From: Hyphomicrobiales bacterium
GTDB taxonomy: Bacteria > Pseudomonadota > Alphaproteobacteria > Rhizobiales > Beijerinckiaceae
NCBI GenBank assembly: GCA_027483895.1
Contig: JAIXTP010000007.1
Span: 1 to 64,000 of the forward strand
Direction of reading: 5' to 3'
Length of the DNA stretch: 64,000 nt
Under the pieces are notes generated by a model. The model was not told where the DNA came from, searched no databases, and worked only from the letters and a program-made list of their open reading frames with translations. Positions 29,901-39,016 of the stretch are shown piece by piece (position 1 is the first letter of the stretch; each line of letters starts with the position of its first letter). The translations under genes were made by a program, and so were the position numbers.

Positions 29901-30357
29901 CACCTTCTCCCTCAAGGGGAGAAGGAAAGGTCACGGCGGCGGGCGTCGCGGGGAGGCGGAGGGGCGGGATCACCACGAGGTTCTGGCCCTCGGCGACGGC
30001 GAGGAGATCGGGGAGGGCGAGAAGGCAGTCGCCCTTCGCCGCGCGGCGCTTGCCGAGCGTGAGCAGGCGCGAGAGCCGGCCGTAGGCGGCGCGGTCGCGC
30101 GGGAAGCAGAGAATGTCGGGCGTGCCGTCGGCGAAGACGAGGCGCGCGCCGACGGCGAGGCGCAGGCCGGTCTTGCCCGCCTCGGTCTCCTTGAGCGCCA
30201 CATGCGCCCGCACGACGCCCGCCAGCGTGTTGCGGTCGGCGATGCCGAGGCCGGCAAGGCCGAGCCGCGCGGTTTCGGCGACCAGTTCCTCGGCATGCGA
30301 GGCGCCGCGCAGGAAGGAGAAATTCGTCGCGACGCCGAATTCGGCGAAGCCGGTCAC
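26989..30357 (-). CDS. dnaE2: DnaE2 (ImuC), error-prone DNA polymerase III alpha subunit
   Basis: C-family polymerase of the SOS mutasome, 1122 residues from GTG 30357. PHP domain at the N-terminus ([20 protein letters not shown]). The palm region has [20 protein letters not shown] and [20 protein letters not shown] with catalytic Asp residues, followed by the [9 protein letters not shown]-type helix-hairpin-helix and OB domains ([19 protein letters not shown]). The C-terminus is ILPKSRDFH, typical of DnaE2. The start overlaps the DUF559 stop (GTGA at 30354-30357). Odd point: residues about 143-162 are encoded by a family E intergenic repeat inserted in frame. Confidence 0.94.
   Translation of the reverse strand: [1122 protein letters not shown]
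29874..29926 (-). repeat. family E repeat embedded in frame in dnaE2
   Basis: On the plus strand it reads CCTCATCCGGCCCGCCTGCGG...CTTCTCCCTCAAGGGGAGAAGG, matching the intergenic copy at 12541-12594. Read as DnaE2 codons on the minus strand it gives [18 protein letters not shown] at about residues 145-162, with no frameshift or stop. Confidence 0.85.
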
Positions 30358-30680
30358 GATGCGGCCTCCTCCTCTTGCTCCCCGTCCCCGGCGAGCGCGG
30401 CGGCGATGCGGGCCTCGACCTCGGGGAAGCCGTGGAGCAGTTCGCGCCTTCCGAAGATCAGCACGCGGAAGCCCTGCGCTTCGAGGGCCGCGCAGCGGGT
30501 CCTGTCGGGCGCATGCGGCGGTTCGGAGATCGCCAGCACCAGCCGCGCGGCAAGGCAGCGATAGGCCGGGACGTCCGGGCCGAGGAGCGGAAGCCTGCGG
30601 AAATGCCGGCCCTGCGCGGACGGACGGAGCAGATGCGCGTGCAGCCGCCGCTCGGCCGGCGAGGGGGCGGAGGCGGTCAT
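30354..30680 (-). CDS. DUF559 (PD-(D/E)XK-like) protein in the mutasome operon, probably catalytically dead
   Basis: 108 residues. RLHAHLLRPSAQGRHFRRLP, RLVLAISEPPHAPDRTRCAAL and QGFRVLIFGRRELL follow the layout of DUF559 (Vsr/EndoMS-like endonuclease fold). However, the family's catalytic Asp in (Y)IVDF is replaced (DVPAY), and the Glu and Asp of LVIELDG become Ala and Ser (LVLAIS). His and the D..R pair after it are kept. The C-terminus is acidic (DGEQEEEAAS). It overlaps imuB by 4 bases (ATGA at 30677-30680) and dnaE2 by 4 (GTGA), so it is translated with them. A structural or protein-binding role in the mutasome is inferred. Confidence 0.82.
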   Translation of the reverse strand: MTASAPSPAERRLHAHLLRPSAQGRHFRRLPLLGPDVPAYRCLAARLVLAISEPPHAPDRTRCAALEAQGFRVLIFGRRELLHGFPEVEARIAAALAGDGEQEEEAAS

Positions 30681-32263
30681 GCGAAGACCCCGTGCAGATA
30701 CCAATGCGGCCGGTCGGTCTCGCGGCCGTAAAGACCGTCGCGGAACAGCCAGAAACGGCGGCCGTCGGCATCCTCCACGCGGAAATAGTCGCGCGTGGGG
30801 GTGCCCTCGGGCGCGCGCCACCATTCGGGGGCGATGCGCTCCGGCCCCTCTGCCCGGACCACGGCATGCAGCACGCGGCGCAGGCGGAAGCGGATCGGCG
30901 GGCCGTCCGGCACCTCGGCCAGCACCTCGATGCGCTCGGGCGGGTCCATCAGGCGGATCGGGCGGGGCGGGGCGGCATCGGCTTCGGGCGCGAAGATCGT
31001 CCAATCCGCGGCGAGCGCGGCGTTGCCGTGCTGCGCGGGCAGGAAGGGCGCGGCGCGTTCGGGCAGATGGGTGTCGCGGGCGGCGGGGCGCAGCACGCGC
31101 CGGCTGCCGAAACGGGCGGCGAGACGGTCGATCAGCGCGGAAAGCTCGGCCTCGAAATCCGGGCCGCGATCGAGCCGCACGGCGATCTCGGAAAAGGCTT
31201 CGACGGCGAGCGCGCACAGGCGGATCACGTCGAAGCCGAAGCCCGGATCGACCGGATCGGCGAGGGCGTCGAGCCGCTCCGCGAAGAGCCGCAGCACGCC
31301 CGAAGGTTCGCGCAGCGGCCGCCCCGTCTCGACCGCGACGGAACGCATGGCGCCGTCGGCCCGGAAGAAGACGAGTTCGAGCGCGCGTGCGCCCTCGCCC
31401 CGGCGTTCGAGGATGCGGGCGAGATCGGCCGCGAGCACGAGGATGGTTCGACGCACGTCTTCCTGCCGGCCGATGGGCTCGGCGAAACGGCGCTCGGCGA
31501 TGCAGGCGGGCGGCGCCCGGCGCGGGGAGATCGGGGCGCGGGCGAGGCCGCGCAGGAGGTCGAGCCGTTCGAGCGGCGCCCGGCCGAAACGGGCGACGAG
31601 CGGTGCGCGGGGGCGCAGCGCGAGATCGGCGACGGTCCTGAGGCCGAGATGGAGCAGGCCGCCCTGCGTCGCCGCATCGAGGCGCAGCGCGGCGATCGGC
31701 AGGCCCGCGACGGCTTCGGCCTCGCCGCCCGGCGGCACGATGCCGCCGCCGCCGCATTCCGCGACGGCCCGGGCCGCGGCCGCAGTGCCCGCGACGGCGG
31801 CGCGGACGGAAAAACCGAGCCGGCCGAAGCGCGACACGGCGTCTTCGATCACGTTTCGTTCTCCGCCGAAGAGATGCGCGGCGCCCGTGATGTCGAGCAG
31901 AAGGGCGTCGTCGCCGTCGAGGCCGACGAGCGGTGTCCAGCGTTCCGCCCGGTCCGCGAGAGCGGAGAGGAGGGCGCGGTCGGCCGTGGGGTCGGCCTCG
32001 TGGACGGCGAGGTCGGGCCGGATCGCGCGGGCGGTGGCGAGCGTCATGCCGGGATGCAGGCCGAGGGCGGCTGCGGCCTCGTCCACCGCCGCGAGCGCGG
32101 AGGCGCCGCCCGCCCGCATCACGGTGACGAGGGGGGCGGGTTCGAGGGCGGTGGCGTCAGGCCCGGAGGCGGACGACCGCGCCTTCCGCTTCAGCCGGTC
32201 GGTCGCCAGCGTCGGGAAGACGAGCGCCAGAATGCGTTGCGGGTTCGAAACGGCGTCGCTCAT
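30677..32263 (-). CDS. imuB: ImuB, Y-family polymerase-like mutasome protein
   Basis: 528 residues. In the mutasome ImuB bridges DnaE2, ImuA and the beta clamp. N-terminal RILALVFPTLATDRLKRK and the strand LDGDDALLLDITGAAHLFGG match ImuB. The Y-family catalytic acidic residues (DxDxF near the N-terminus; SxDE) are absent, consistent with a non-polymerising role. The C-terminus DYFRVEDADGRRFWLFRDG is typical. ATG 32263 leads directly into the conserved strand but lies 107 bases inside imuA, an unusually long overlap. The stop overlaps the DUF559 start. Confidence 0.92.
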   Translation of the reverse strand: MSDAVSNPQRILALVFPTLATDRLKRKARSSASGPDATALEPAPLVTVMRAGGASALAAVDEAAAALGLHPGMTLATARAIRPDLAVHEADPTADRALLSALADRAERWTPLVGLDGDDALLLDITGAAHLFGGERNVIEDAVSRFGRLGFSVRAAVAGTAAAARAVAECGGGGIVPPGGEAEAVAGLPIAALRLDAATQGGLLHLGLRTVADLALRPRAPLVARFGRAPLERLDLLRGLARAPISPRRAPPACIAERRFAEPIGRQEDVRRTILVLAADLARILERRGEGARALELVFFRADGAMRSVAVETGRPLREPSGVLRLFAERLDALADPVDPGFGFDVIRLCALAVEAFSEIAVRLDRGPDFEAELSALIDRLAARFGSRRVLRPAARDTHLPERAAPFLPAQHGNAALAADWTIFAPEADAAPPRPIRLMDPPERIEVLAEVPDGPPIRFRLRRVLHAVVRAEGPERIAPEWWRAPEGTPTRDYFRVEDADGRRFWLFRDGLYGRETDRPHWYLHGVFA

Positions 32264-33005
32264 GGTTCCACTCCAACATCCATGATCCCGGTTCCCCGGT
32301 TCCGCCGATCTGGCGGTTGCGTTCCAGCGTCGCGAGAAAGGCGGGCGGGCCGAGGCCGAGCCCCGCCTCCGCCCGGCTCGGCGCGGCGGCGACGGACCAG
32401 CGCGTCGCCGCGGCATCGGGCCCGCCGCGCCCGCCCGAGCGCAGGAGCAGCGCGGGAACGCCCGAGCCTTCGGCGGCGAGGACGAGCCGGCGCAGCGCGG
32501 TGAGATCGAGCGCCTTCGGGTCGCCCCAGGGCTCGACGATCACGGCGCCGAGCGCGGCGCAGCGCAGTGCTTCCTCGCCGGCGCGCAGCACGTCGCGTGC
32601 ATCGGCCGCGGCGACGAGCGTGAGGCGCGACGGATCGAGGCCCAGCCCGGCGAGGCCCGGGGCATGGATCTCGCCGAATTCGCGCACGGCCATGTCCTGC
32701 CGCACCCAGACGATCGGCCGGTCTCCGGCGAGACGCATCGCGGCGAGCGCGGCGAAGCCGCAGGCCGCGGGCTCGTCGCCATAGGCGGCGGGCAGGACGG
32801 CATGCAGGGCCCCGCGCGCCGGCCCCCCTCCGAGCGCCCGATCGGCCTCCGCATGGCCGAGAGGGATGCGGGCGGTCTTCTCCTCGGGCGCGAGCTCCCG
32901 CGCCCGACCGTCCGCACCGACGGCCGCGATCTTCCGCCTCAACTCCTGAAGGTGGTCCTGCGACGCCGTACCCATCGAACCCGGCGCGTGCCGGCTCCTT
33001 TCCAT
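32157..33005 (-). CDS. imuA: ImuA, RecA-like mutasome protein
   Basis: 282 residues from ATG 33005 (272 from ATG 32975). HLQELRRKIAAV, ARIPLGHAEADRALGGGPARGALHAVLP and PIVWVRQDMAVREFGEIHAPGL follow the ImuA/SulA-like pattern: a RecA-related core without a proper Walker A Lys (GGGPARGALH). In known systems ImuA is required for SOS mutagenesis with ImuB and DnaE2. A LexA box lies 10 bases upstream of ATG 33005, so the first codons of the long frame (to 33092) are untranscribed promoter DNA. Its 3' end overlaps imuB by 107 bases. Confidence 0.87.
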   Translation of the reverse strand: MERSRHAPGSMGTASQDHLQELRRKIAAVGADGRARELAPEEKTARIPLGHAEADRALGGGPARGALHAVLPAAYGDEPAACGFAALAAMRLAGDRPIVWVRQDMAVREFGEIHAPGLAGLGLDPSRLTLVAAADARDVLRAGEEALRCAALGAVIVEPWGDPKALDLTALRRLVLAAEGSGVPALLLRSGGRGGPDAAATRWSVAAAPSRAEAGLGLGPPAFLATLERNRQIGGTGEPGSWMLEWNHERRRFEPATHSGARLPDAGDRPAEAEGAVVRLRA

Positions 33006-33015
33006 CGTCTCGTAT

Positions 33016-33030
33016 GTTCGCTTTTTGTTC
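33016..33030. promoter_or_regulatory. LexA-binding site (SOS box) for the imuA operon
   Basis: GTTCGCTTTTTGTTC fits the alphaproteobacterial LexA consensus GTTC-N7-GTTC (the minus strand reads GAAC-N7-GAAC). It is the only such site I noticed in this window and sits directly upstream of imuA, whose operon is the textbook LexA target in this class. LexA bound here would block transcription until DNA damage triggers cleavage. Confidence 0.9.
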
Positions 33031-33086
33031 TCATATGGATTCCCCCGATCGTGTTCGGAGTCAATCCTCGGAGGGCTCGCTCTTTC

Positions 33087-33677
33087 CGTCATTGCGAGGA
33101 GCGGAGCGACGAAGCAATCCAGAGAACGGCGGGCGTGGAGCGCTGTGCGGGCCGTCCTCTGGATTGCTTCGCTTCGCTCGCAATGACGGGGGAAGGCCGG
33201 GTCGTGTCATCCCGGCCGTAGCGGAGCGGAGAGCCGGGATCCGGTGAACCTCCGAACCGCTCGATGCTCGACCGTTTTCTGGATCCCGGGTCGGCTTCGC
33301 CGCCCGGGATGACACTTGTGGCGAAGGCCGAACATTGCGTCCTCATGGGGAGGAGCGTGGCTCGCCGCGCGTCTCGAACCATGCGGCCGGGGGCATCCTT
33401 CGAGACGCGGCCTGCGGCCGCTCCTCAGGATGAGGGATGCGTTTCCTTCCGTCATTGCGAGGAGCGGAGCGACGAAGCAATCCATGGGACGGCGGGCGTG
33501 GGCGCGGTGCCGGCCGTTTTCCGGATTGCTTCGCTTCGCTCGCAAGGACGGGGGAGGTCGAGTGGCGTCATCCCGGCCGCAGCGGAGCGGAGAGCCCGGG
33601 ATCCGGTGAACCGTGAAGCCGCTCGGCGCCCGACTGCTTTCTGGATCCCGGGTCGGCTTCGCCGCCCGGGATGACAC
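33087..33677 (+). repeat. six-element repeat array A-B-D-C-A-B
   Basis: The longest gene-free stretch of the window (33031-33741) is a mosaic: A 33087-33188, B 33204-33315, D 33342-33383, C 33394-33436, A 33450-33550, B 33566-33677. Here the B copies are in the opposite orientation to the one at 18.6 kb. The A-B pair occurs twice about 360 bases apart with very similar sequence, suggesting segmental duplication. Short open frames across it are repeat-derived and not supported as genes. Confidence 0.88.
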
Positions 33678-33741
33678 GTAGGGGCAGGAATGGACGCTTC
33701 GAAACTTCATTGTGAAGATCGCGGCGCGCTGCGGACGCCCT

Positions 33742-35559
<1,818 letters not shown>

Positions 35560-35639
35560 GAAGAAGGCTCCGGCTCGCGAATCGGGAACGTCAGTCTAGC
35601 GCCGGGACGGGAGCGAAGAGAGGCCTGCGGGCCGTCGGC

Positions 35640-36923
35640 TCACAGGCCGACGGGGCGGCCCACCACGGTGGTGAAGATGCGGCCGTCGCCGAACAGGCGC
35701 TGCGCCGTGCGCCGCGCGTCCTCGGCCGTGACCGCGTTCACGAGATCGTTGCGGCGGTCCATGTAGTCGATGCCGAGATCGTCCGCCTGGATCTGCACGA
35801 GCTGTCCCGCGAGCTTCGTCGAAGTGTCGAAGCGCAGCGCATAGGAGCCGGTGAGGTATTTCTTGGCGGTCGCGAGTTCCTCGTCCGTCGGGCCCTTTTC
35901 GGCGAGCGAGGCGATCTCCGCCTCGATGATCGCGAGGCTTTCGGCCGCGCGCTCGTTCTTGGTCGAGGTGCCGCCGACGAAGATCGAGCCGTGCTCGAAG
36001 GGCGCGAGCTGGGAATAGACGGAATAGGCGAGACCGCGCTTCTCGCGCACCTCGCGGAACAGGCGCGAGGAGAACGCGCCGCCGCCGAGAATGTGATTGA
36101 CCACGACGGCCGCCAGCCAGTCGGGATCGTTGCGGCGGATCGAGGGGCCGCCGAAGCGGATCGAGGCCTGCGGAATGTCGAAATCGATGACCTTGCGCGT
36201 GCCGAGCCCGGCGGGCGCGCCGAACGACACCTCGGTGCGATGCGCACGGGCGGGCAGATCGCCGAACACGCGATCGAGCTCGCGGGCGAGCGTGTCGGCG
36301 TCGATCGCGCCCACGACGCCGATCTTGAGATCGGACCGGGCGAGGACGCGGGCGCGGAAGGCGACGAGATCCTCGCGGCCGATCAGCGGCAGCGTTTCGA
36401 GCGTGCCCTTGGTGGGGCGTGCATAGGGGTGGCCGGCGAAGGCGGTCTCGAACCAGGCGCGGTTCGCCATGACGTCGGGATCGGTCGACTCGTGGCGCAG
36501 CCCCGCCGCGATCTGCGCGCGGACGCGCTCGATCGGCTCCTCGTCGAGCCGCGCTTCGTTGACCGCGAGGCGGAGCATCTCGAAGGCCTCGCCGCGATGC
36601 TTGGCGAGGGTGCGCAGAGTGCCGGAAAAGCCGTCGCGGTCGGCGCCGAAATTCAGCTCGATCGCGAAATCGTCGAGCCGCTCGTGGAAGGCGGTGGAAT
36701 CGTAGGGTCCCGCGCCTTCGTCGATGAGGCCGGAGAGCAGATAGGCGGTGCCCGGCTTGTCGGCGGGGTCCTGCACCGCGCCGCCCTCGATCCGGAATTC
36801 CAGCGCCACGATGGGCACCGTATAGTCCTCGACGAGCCACGCCTCGATGCCGCTCGCGCTCGTGACGCGGCGGATGCGGTCGGCGTAGCGGGCGGGCTTC
36901 GTCGTCGCGCGGGGAGCGTTCAT
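35640..36923 (-). CDS. M16 family peptidase-like protein, non-catalytic partner
   Basis: 427 residues of two pitrilysin-type domains. The zinc-binding HxxEH that should lie near residue 60 is replaced (AYLLSGLIDEGAGPYD), while the partner-type Arg/Tyr region is kept (REVREKRGLAYSVYSQL). M16B enzymes act as heterodimers of one active and one inactive subunit; here the active subunit is encoded immediately upstream, with stop and start overlapping (TGATG at 36921-36925). The pair is probably periplasmic or cytoplasmic; no signal peptide is evident. Start ATG 36923. Confidence 0.88.
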   Translation of the reverse strand: MNAPRATTKPARYADRIRRVTSASGIEAWLVEDYTVPIVALEFRIEGGAVQDPADKPGTAYLLSGLIDEGAGPYDSTAFHERLDDFAIELNFGADRDGFSGTLRTLAKHRGEAFEMLRLAVNEARLDEEPIERVRAQIAAGLRHESTDPDVMANRAWFETAFAGHPYARPTKGTLETLPLIGREDLVAFRARVLARSDLKIGVVGAIDADTLARELDRVFGDLPARAHRTEVSFGAPAGLGTRKVIDFDIPQASIRFGGPSIRRNDPDWLAAVVVNHILGGGAFSSRLFREVREKRGLAYSVYSQLAPFEHGSIFVGGTSTKNERAAESLAIIEAEIASLAEKGPTDEELATAKKYLTGSYALRFDTSTKLAGQLVQIQADDLGIDYMDRRNDLVNAVTAEDARRTAQRLFGDGRIFTTVVGRPVGL

Positions 36924-38236
36924 CAGGCGGCCTCGTCCTTGAGGAGCTGGCCGGTGACGGCGCGGCGCGGGTCGAGCTTCTTCGCCGCTTCCATGACGTC
37001 CGCCGCGGTGACGGCTTCGACCGCCTCCGGCCAATGCTCGACATCGGCGATGGAGGAGCCGGTCGCGAGCGCCGAGCCGTACATGCGGGCGAGCGAGGCC
37101 TGGCTGTCCTGCGCATAGGCCGCATCGGCGACGAGGCGGGTCTTGGCGCGCTGCAGTTCCTTGTCGGTCACGCCGTCGCGGGCGAGTTCGGCCACGACTT
37201 CGTCGAGCGCGGTGCCGAGCGTGTCGAGATCGGTGCCCGGCAGCGGGACGGCATAGAGCAGGAGCCGCGAAGGATCGACGGCGGTCGACTGGTACCAGCC
37301 GCCTGCGGCGACCGCGATGCGCTTGTCCAGGACGAGGCGCTTGTGCAGCCGGCCGGTCTGCGGCGCGGAAAGGATCTGCAGCATGACTTCGAGCGCCTCG
37401 GCCTCGCCGGGCGCGGCCGTGGTGTAGGACGGCACGATCCAGCAGCGCTGGAGCGAGGGCTGCTCGACCTTCGGGTCGGCGAGCTTCACGATGCGGGCGG
37501 CCCGGATCTCGGGCTCCTTGGGGCGACGGCGCACGGGCGCCTCGCCGCGCGGCGGAATGCGGCCGTAGGTCGCCTCGGCATGGGCGACGACCTCCTCGGT
37601 CGTCACGTCGCCCGCCACCACGAGGATCGCGTTTTCCGGCGTGTAGAAGCGGCGGTAATAGGCGAGCGCGTCCTCGCGATCGAGGTCCTCGATCTCGTGC
37701 ATCCAGCCGATGATCGGCGTGCCGTAGGGATGATGCGCGAAGAGCGCGGCGGAGACGGCCTCGCCGAGCTGGGCGCCGGGATCCGTCTCGGTGCGCATGC
37801 GGCGTTCTTCGAGCACCACGTCGCGTTCGGGCGCGACCACGTCGTCGGACAGGACGAGGCCCGTCATGCGGTCGGCCTCGAATTCCATCATGGTGCGCAG
37901 ATGCTCGCGCGCGACCCGCTGGAAATAGGCGGTATAGTCGAGCGAGGTGAAGGCGTTCTCCTGCCCGCCGAGTTCGGTCACCTTGTCGGAGAACGCGCCC
38001 TGCGGGTGCTTCTCCGTGCCCTTGAACATCAGATGTTCGAGGAAATGGGCGATGCCGGACTTGCCGAGCGGATCGTCGGCCGAGCCGTTCCGGTACCAGA
38101 CCATGTGAGTGACGACGGGCGTGCGGTGATCCGGGATCACCACGACCTGCATGCCGTTGGGAAGGGTGACGGAGGAGATCGCGGGTCCCGCCTGCGTTTC
38201 GACTGCGGCGGGACCGGACGAGGAAGAAACGTTCAT
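36923..38236 (-). CDS. M16 family zinc metallopeptidase, catalytic subunit
   Basis: 437 residues. The inverted zinc motif HxxEH is intact at residues 64-68 (IAHFLEHLMFKG), with the distal Glu ligand at 144 in DVVLEERRMRTE. The ENAFTSLDYTAYFQ segment binds peptide. It forms a coupled pair with the inactive homologue downstream. The N-terminal 20 residues are Ser/Ala-rich without a clear signal peptide. Substrate is unknown; relatives degrade small peptides or processed targeting peptides. ATG 38236 leads into the conserved TLPNGMQVVVIPD. Confidence 0.92.
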   Translation of the reverse strand: MNVSSSSGPAAVETQAGPAISSVTLPNGMQVVVIPDHRTPVVTHMVWYRNGSADDPLGKSGIAHFLEHLMFKGTEKHPQGAFSDKVTELGGQENAFTSLDYTAYFQRVAREHLRTMMEFEADRMTGLVLSDDVVAPERDVVLEERRMRTETDPGAQLGEAVSAALFAHHPYGTPIIGWMHEIEDLDREDALAYYRRFYTPENAILVVAGDVTTEEVVAHAEATYGRIPPRGEAPVRRRPKEPEIRAARIVKLADPKVEQPSLQRCWIVPSYTTAAPGEAEALEVMLQILSAPQTGRLHKRLVLDKRIAVAAGGWYQSTAVDPSRLLLYAVPLPGTDLDTLGTALDEVVAELARDGVTDKELQRAKTRLVADAAYAQDSQASLARMYGSALATGSSIADVEHWPEAVEAVTAADVMEAAKKLDPRRAVTGQLLKDEAA

Positions 38237-38293
38237 GGGCTTCCCGCGGACGAGAGCTTCAGGACAAAGGAATGCGGCGCGACCCGAAACGGG

Positions 38294-38947
38294 TCATTGT
38301 TGCTTGCGATAGACGGACAACGGATCGGTCGGCTCGGTCGTGTTCGTCGGCGTCGTATCCCTCGGCGCGCTGACCGGGGCGCCCGGCGCGGGCTTCCGAT
38401 AGCCCTTCGGGGGATCCGTCAGATAGCGGCGGTCGGGCTCGGCGCCCGCCGCGGCGCTCGCGGCCGTGGCGGCAGTCGCGCGCTTCTCGATCGCCCTCAA
38501 CTCGTCCGGGTGGATCCACGGGGAGGCATTGATCGACGCCGCATAGGCGGACCCGCCGGGTTCCGTCGACGGAGTGCCGGGCACGCCCGCTCCAGCCTTT
38601 CGGCCCGCGCGCATCTCGTCGACCGACAGGCGCTCGGCATCCTGGCGCATCACGCGGGGCTTGTTCGCCTCGGCTTCCTTCGCCTTGCGGGCCGTGACGT
38701 CGGGATCCTTGGGCCAATTCGGGTTCGCGGCGGCGGCGCGTTCGCGCGGCGCGGGAAGCTCGGTCTTGGGAGGCACGACCAGCGGGGCGCGCTCGCGATA
38801 TTCGATCTCGGGCTTTTCTTCGCTGATCCCGAGGAGAGACTTTCCGAGATCGAGGAGTCCCTGCGCTTGGGCGGGAACAGGCGCGGCGAGCGCAAGAAGG
38901 GTCGCCGTCAGGAGCGCCTTCGGTCCGTTCAGCCGGGTCTTCGACAT
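38294..38947 (-). CDS. secreted DUF3035/BamF-like protein
   Basis: 217 residues. Signal peptide through about residue 28 (LLTATLLALAAPVPAQAQ). After LLDLGKSLLGI comes YRERAPLVVPPKTELPAPR, which matches the APLVVPP core of DUF3035 proteins (BamF, a beta-barrel assembly accessory lipoprotein in Caulobacter). No lipobox Cys is present, so it is probably soluble or loosely attached. The remainder is Pro/Ala/Lys-rich and likely disordered. The position between lspA and the M16 pair matches the usual alphaproteobacterial neighbourhood of DUF3035 genes. Function remains inference. Confidence 0.7.
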   Translation of the reverse strand: MSKTRLNGPKALLTATLLALAAPVPAQAQGLLDLGKSLLGISEEKPEIEYRERAPLVVPPKTELPAPRERAAAANPNWPKDPDVTARKAKEAEANKPRVMRQDAERLSVDEMRAGRKAGAGVPGTPSTEPGGSAYAASINASPWIHPDELRAIEKRATAATAASAAAGAEPDRRYLTDPPKGYRKPAPGAPVSAPRDTTPTNTTEPTDPLSVYRKQQ

Positions 38948-39016
38948 CCGCGATCTCCTCGTCGATCCGTCGCCGTGTGGCGCAGCAACACGTCGAAAGT
39001 GGGGCAGGAGCGGCGT

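Noticed and set aside
33207-33710. Open frames across the 33 kb repeat array
   Set aside because: They translate only repeat families A-D (peptides like FVAPLLAMT) and are found wherever these repeats occur; no independent protein signal.
35640-36923. Possible frameshift or sequencing error in the second M16 gene causing loss of HxxEH
   Set aside because: The frame is open and well aligned on both sides of the missing motif, and loss of HxxEH is normal for the partner subunit.
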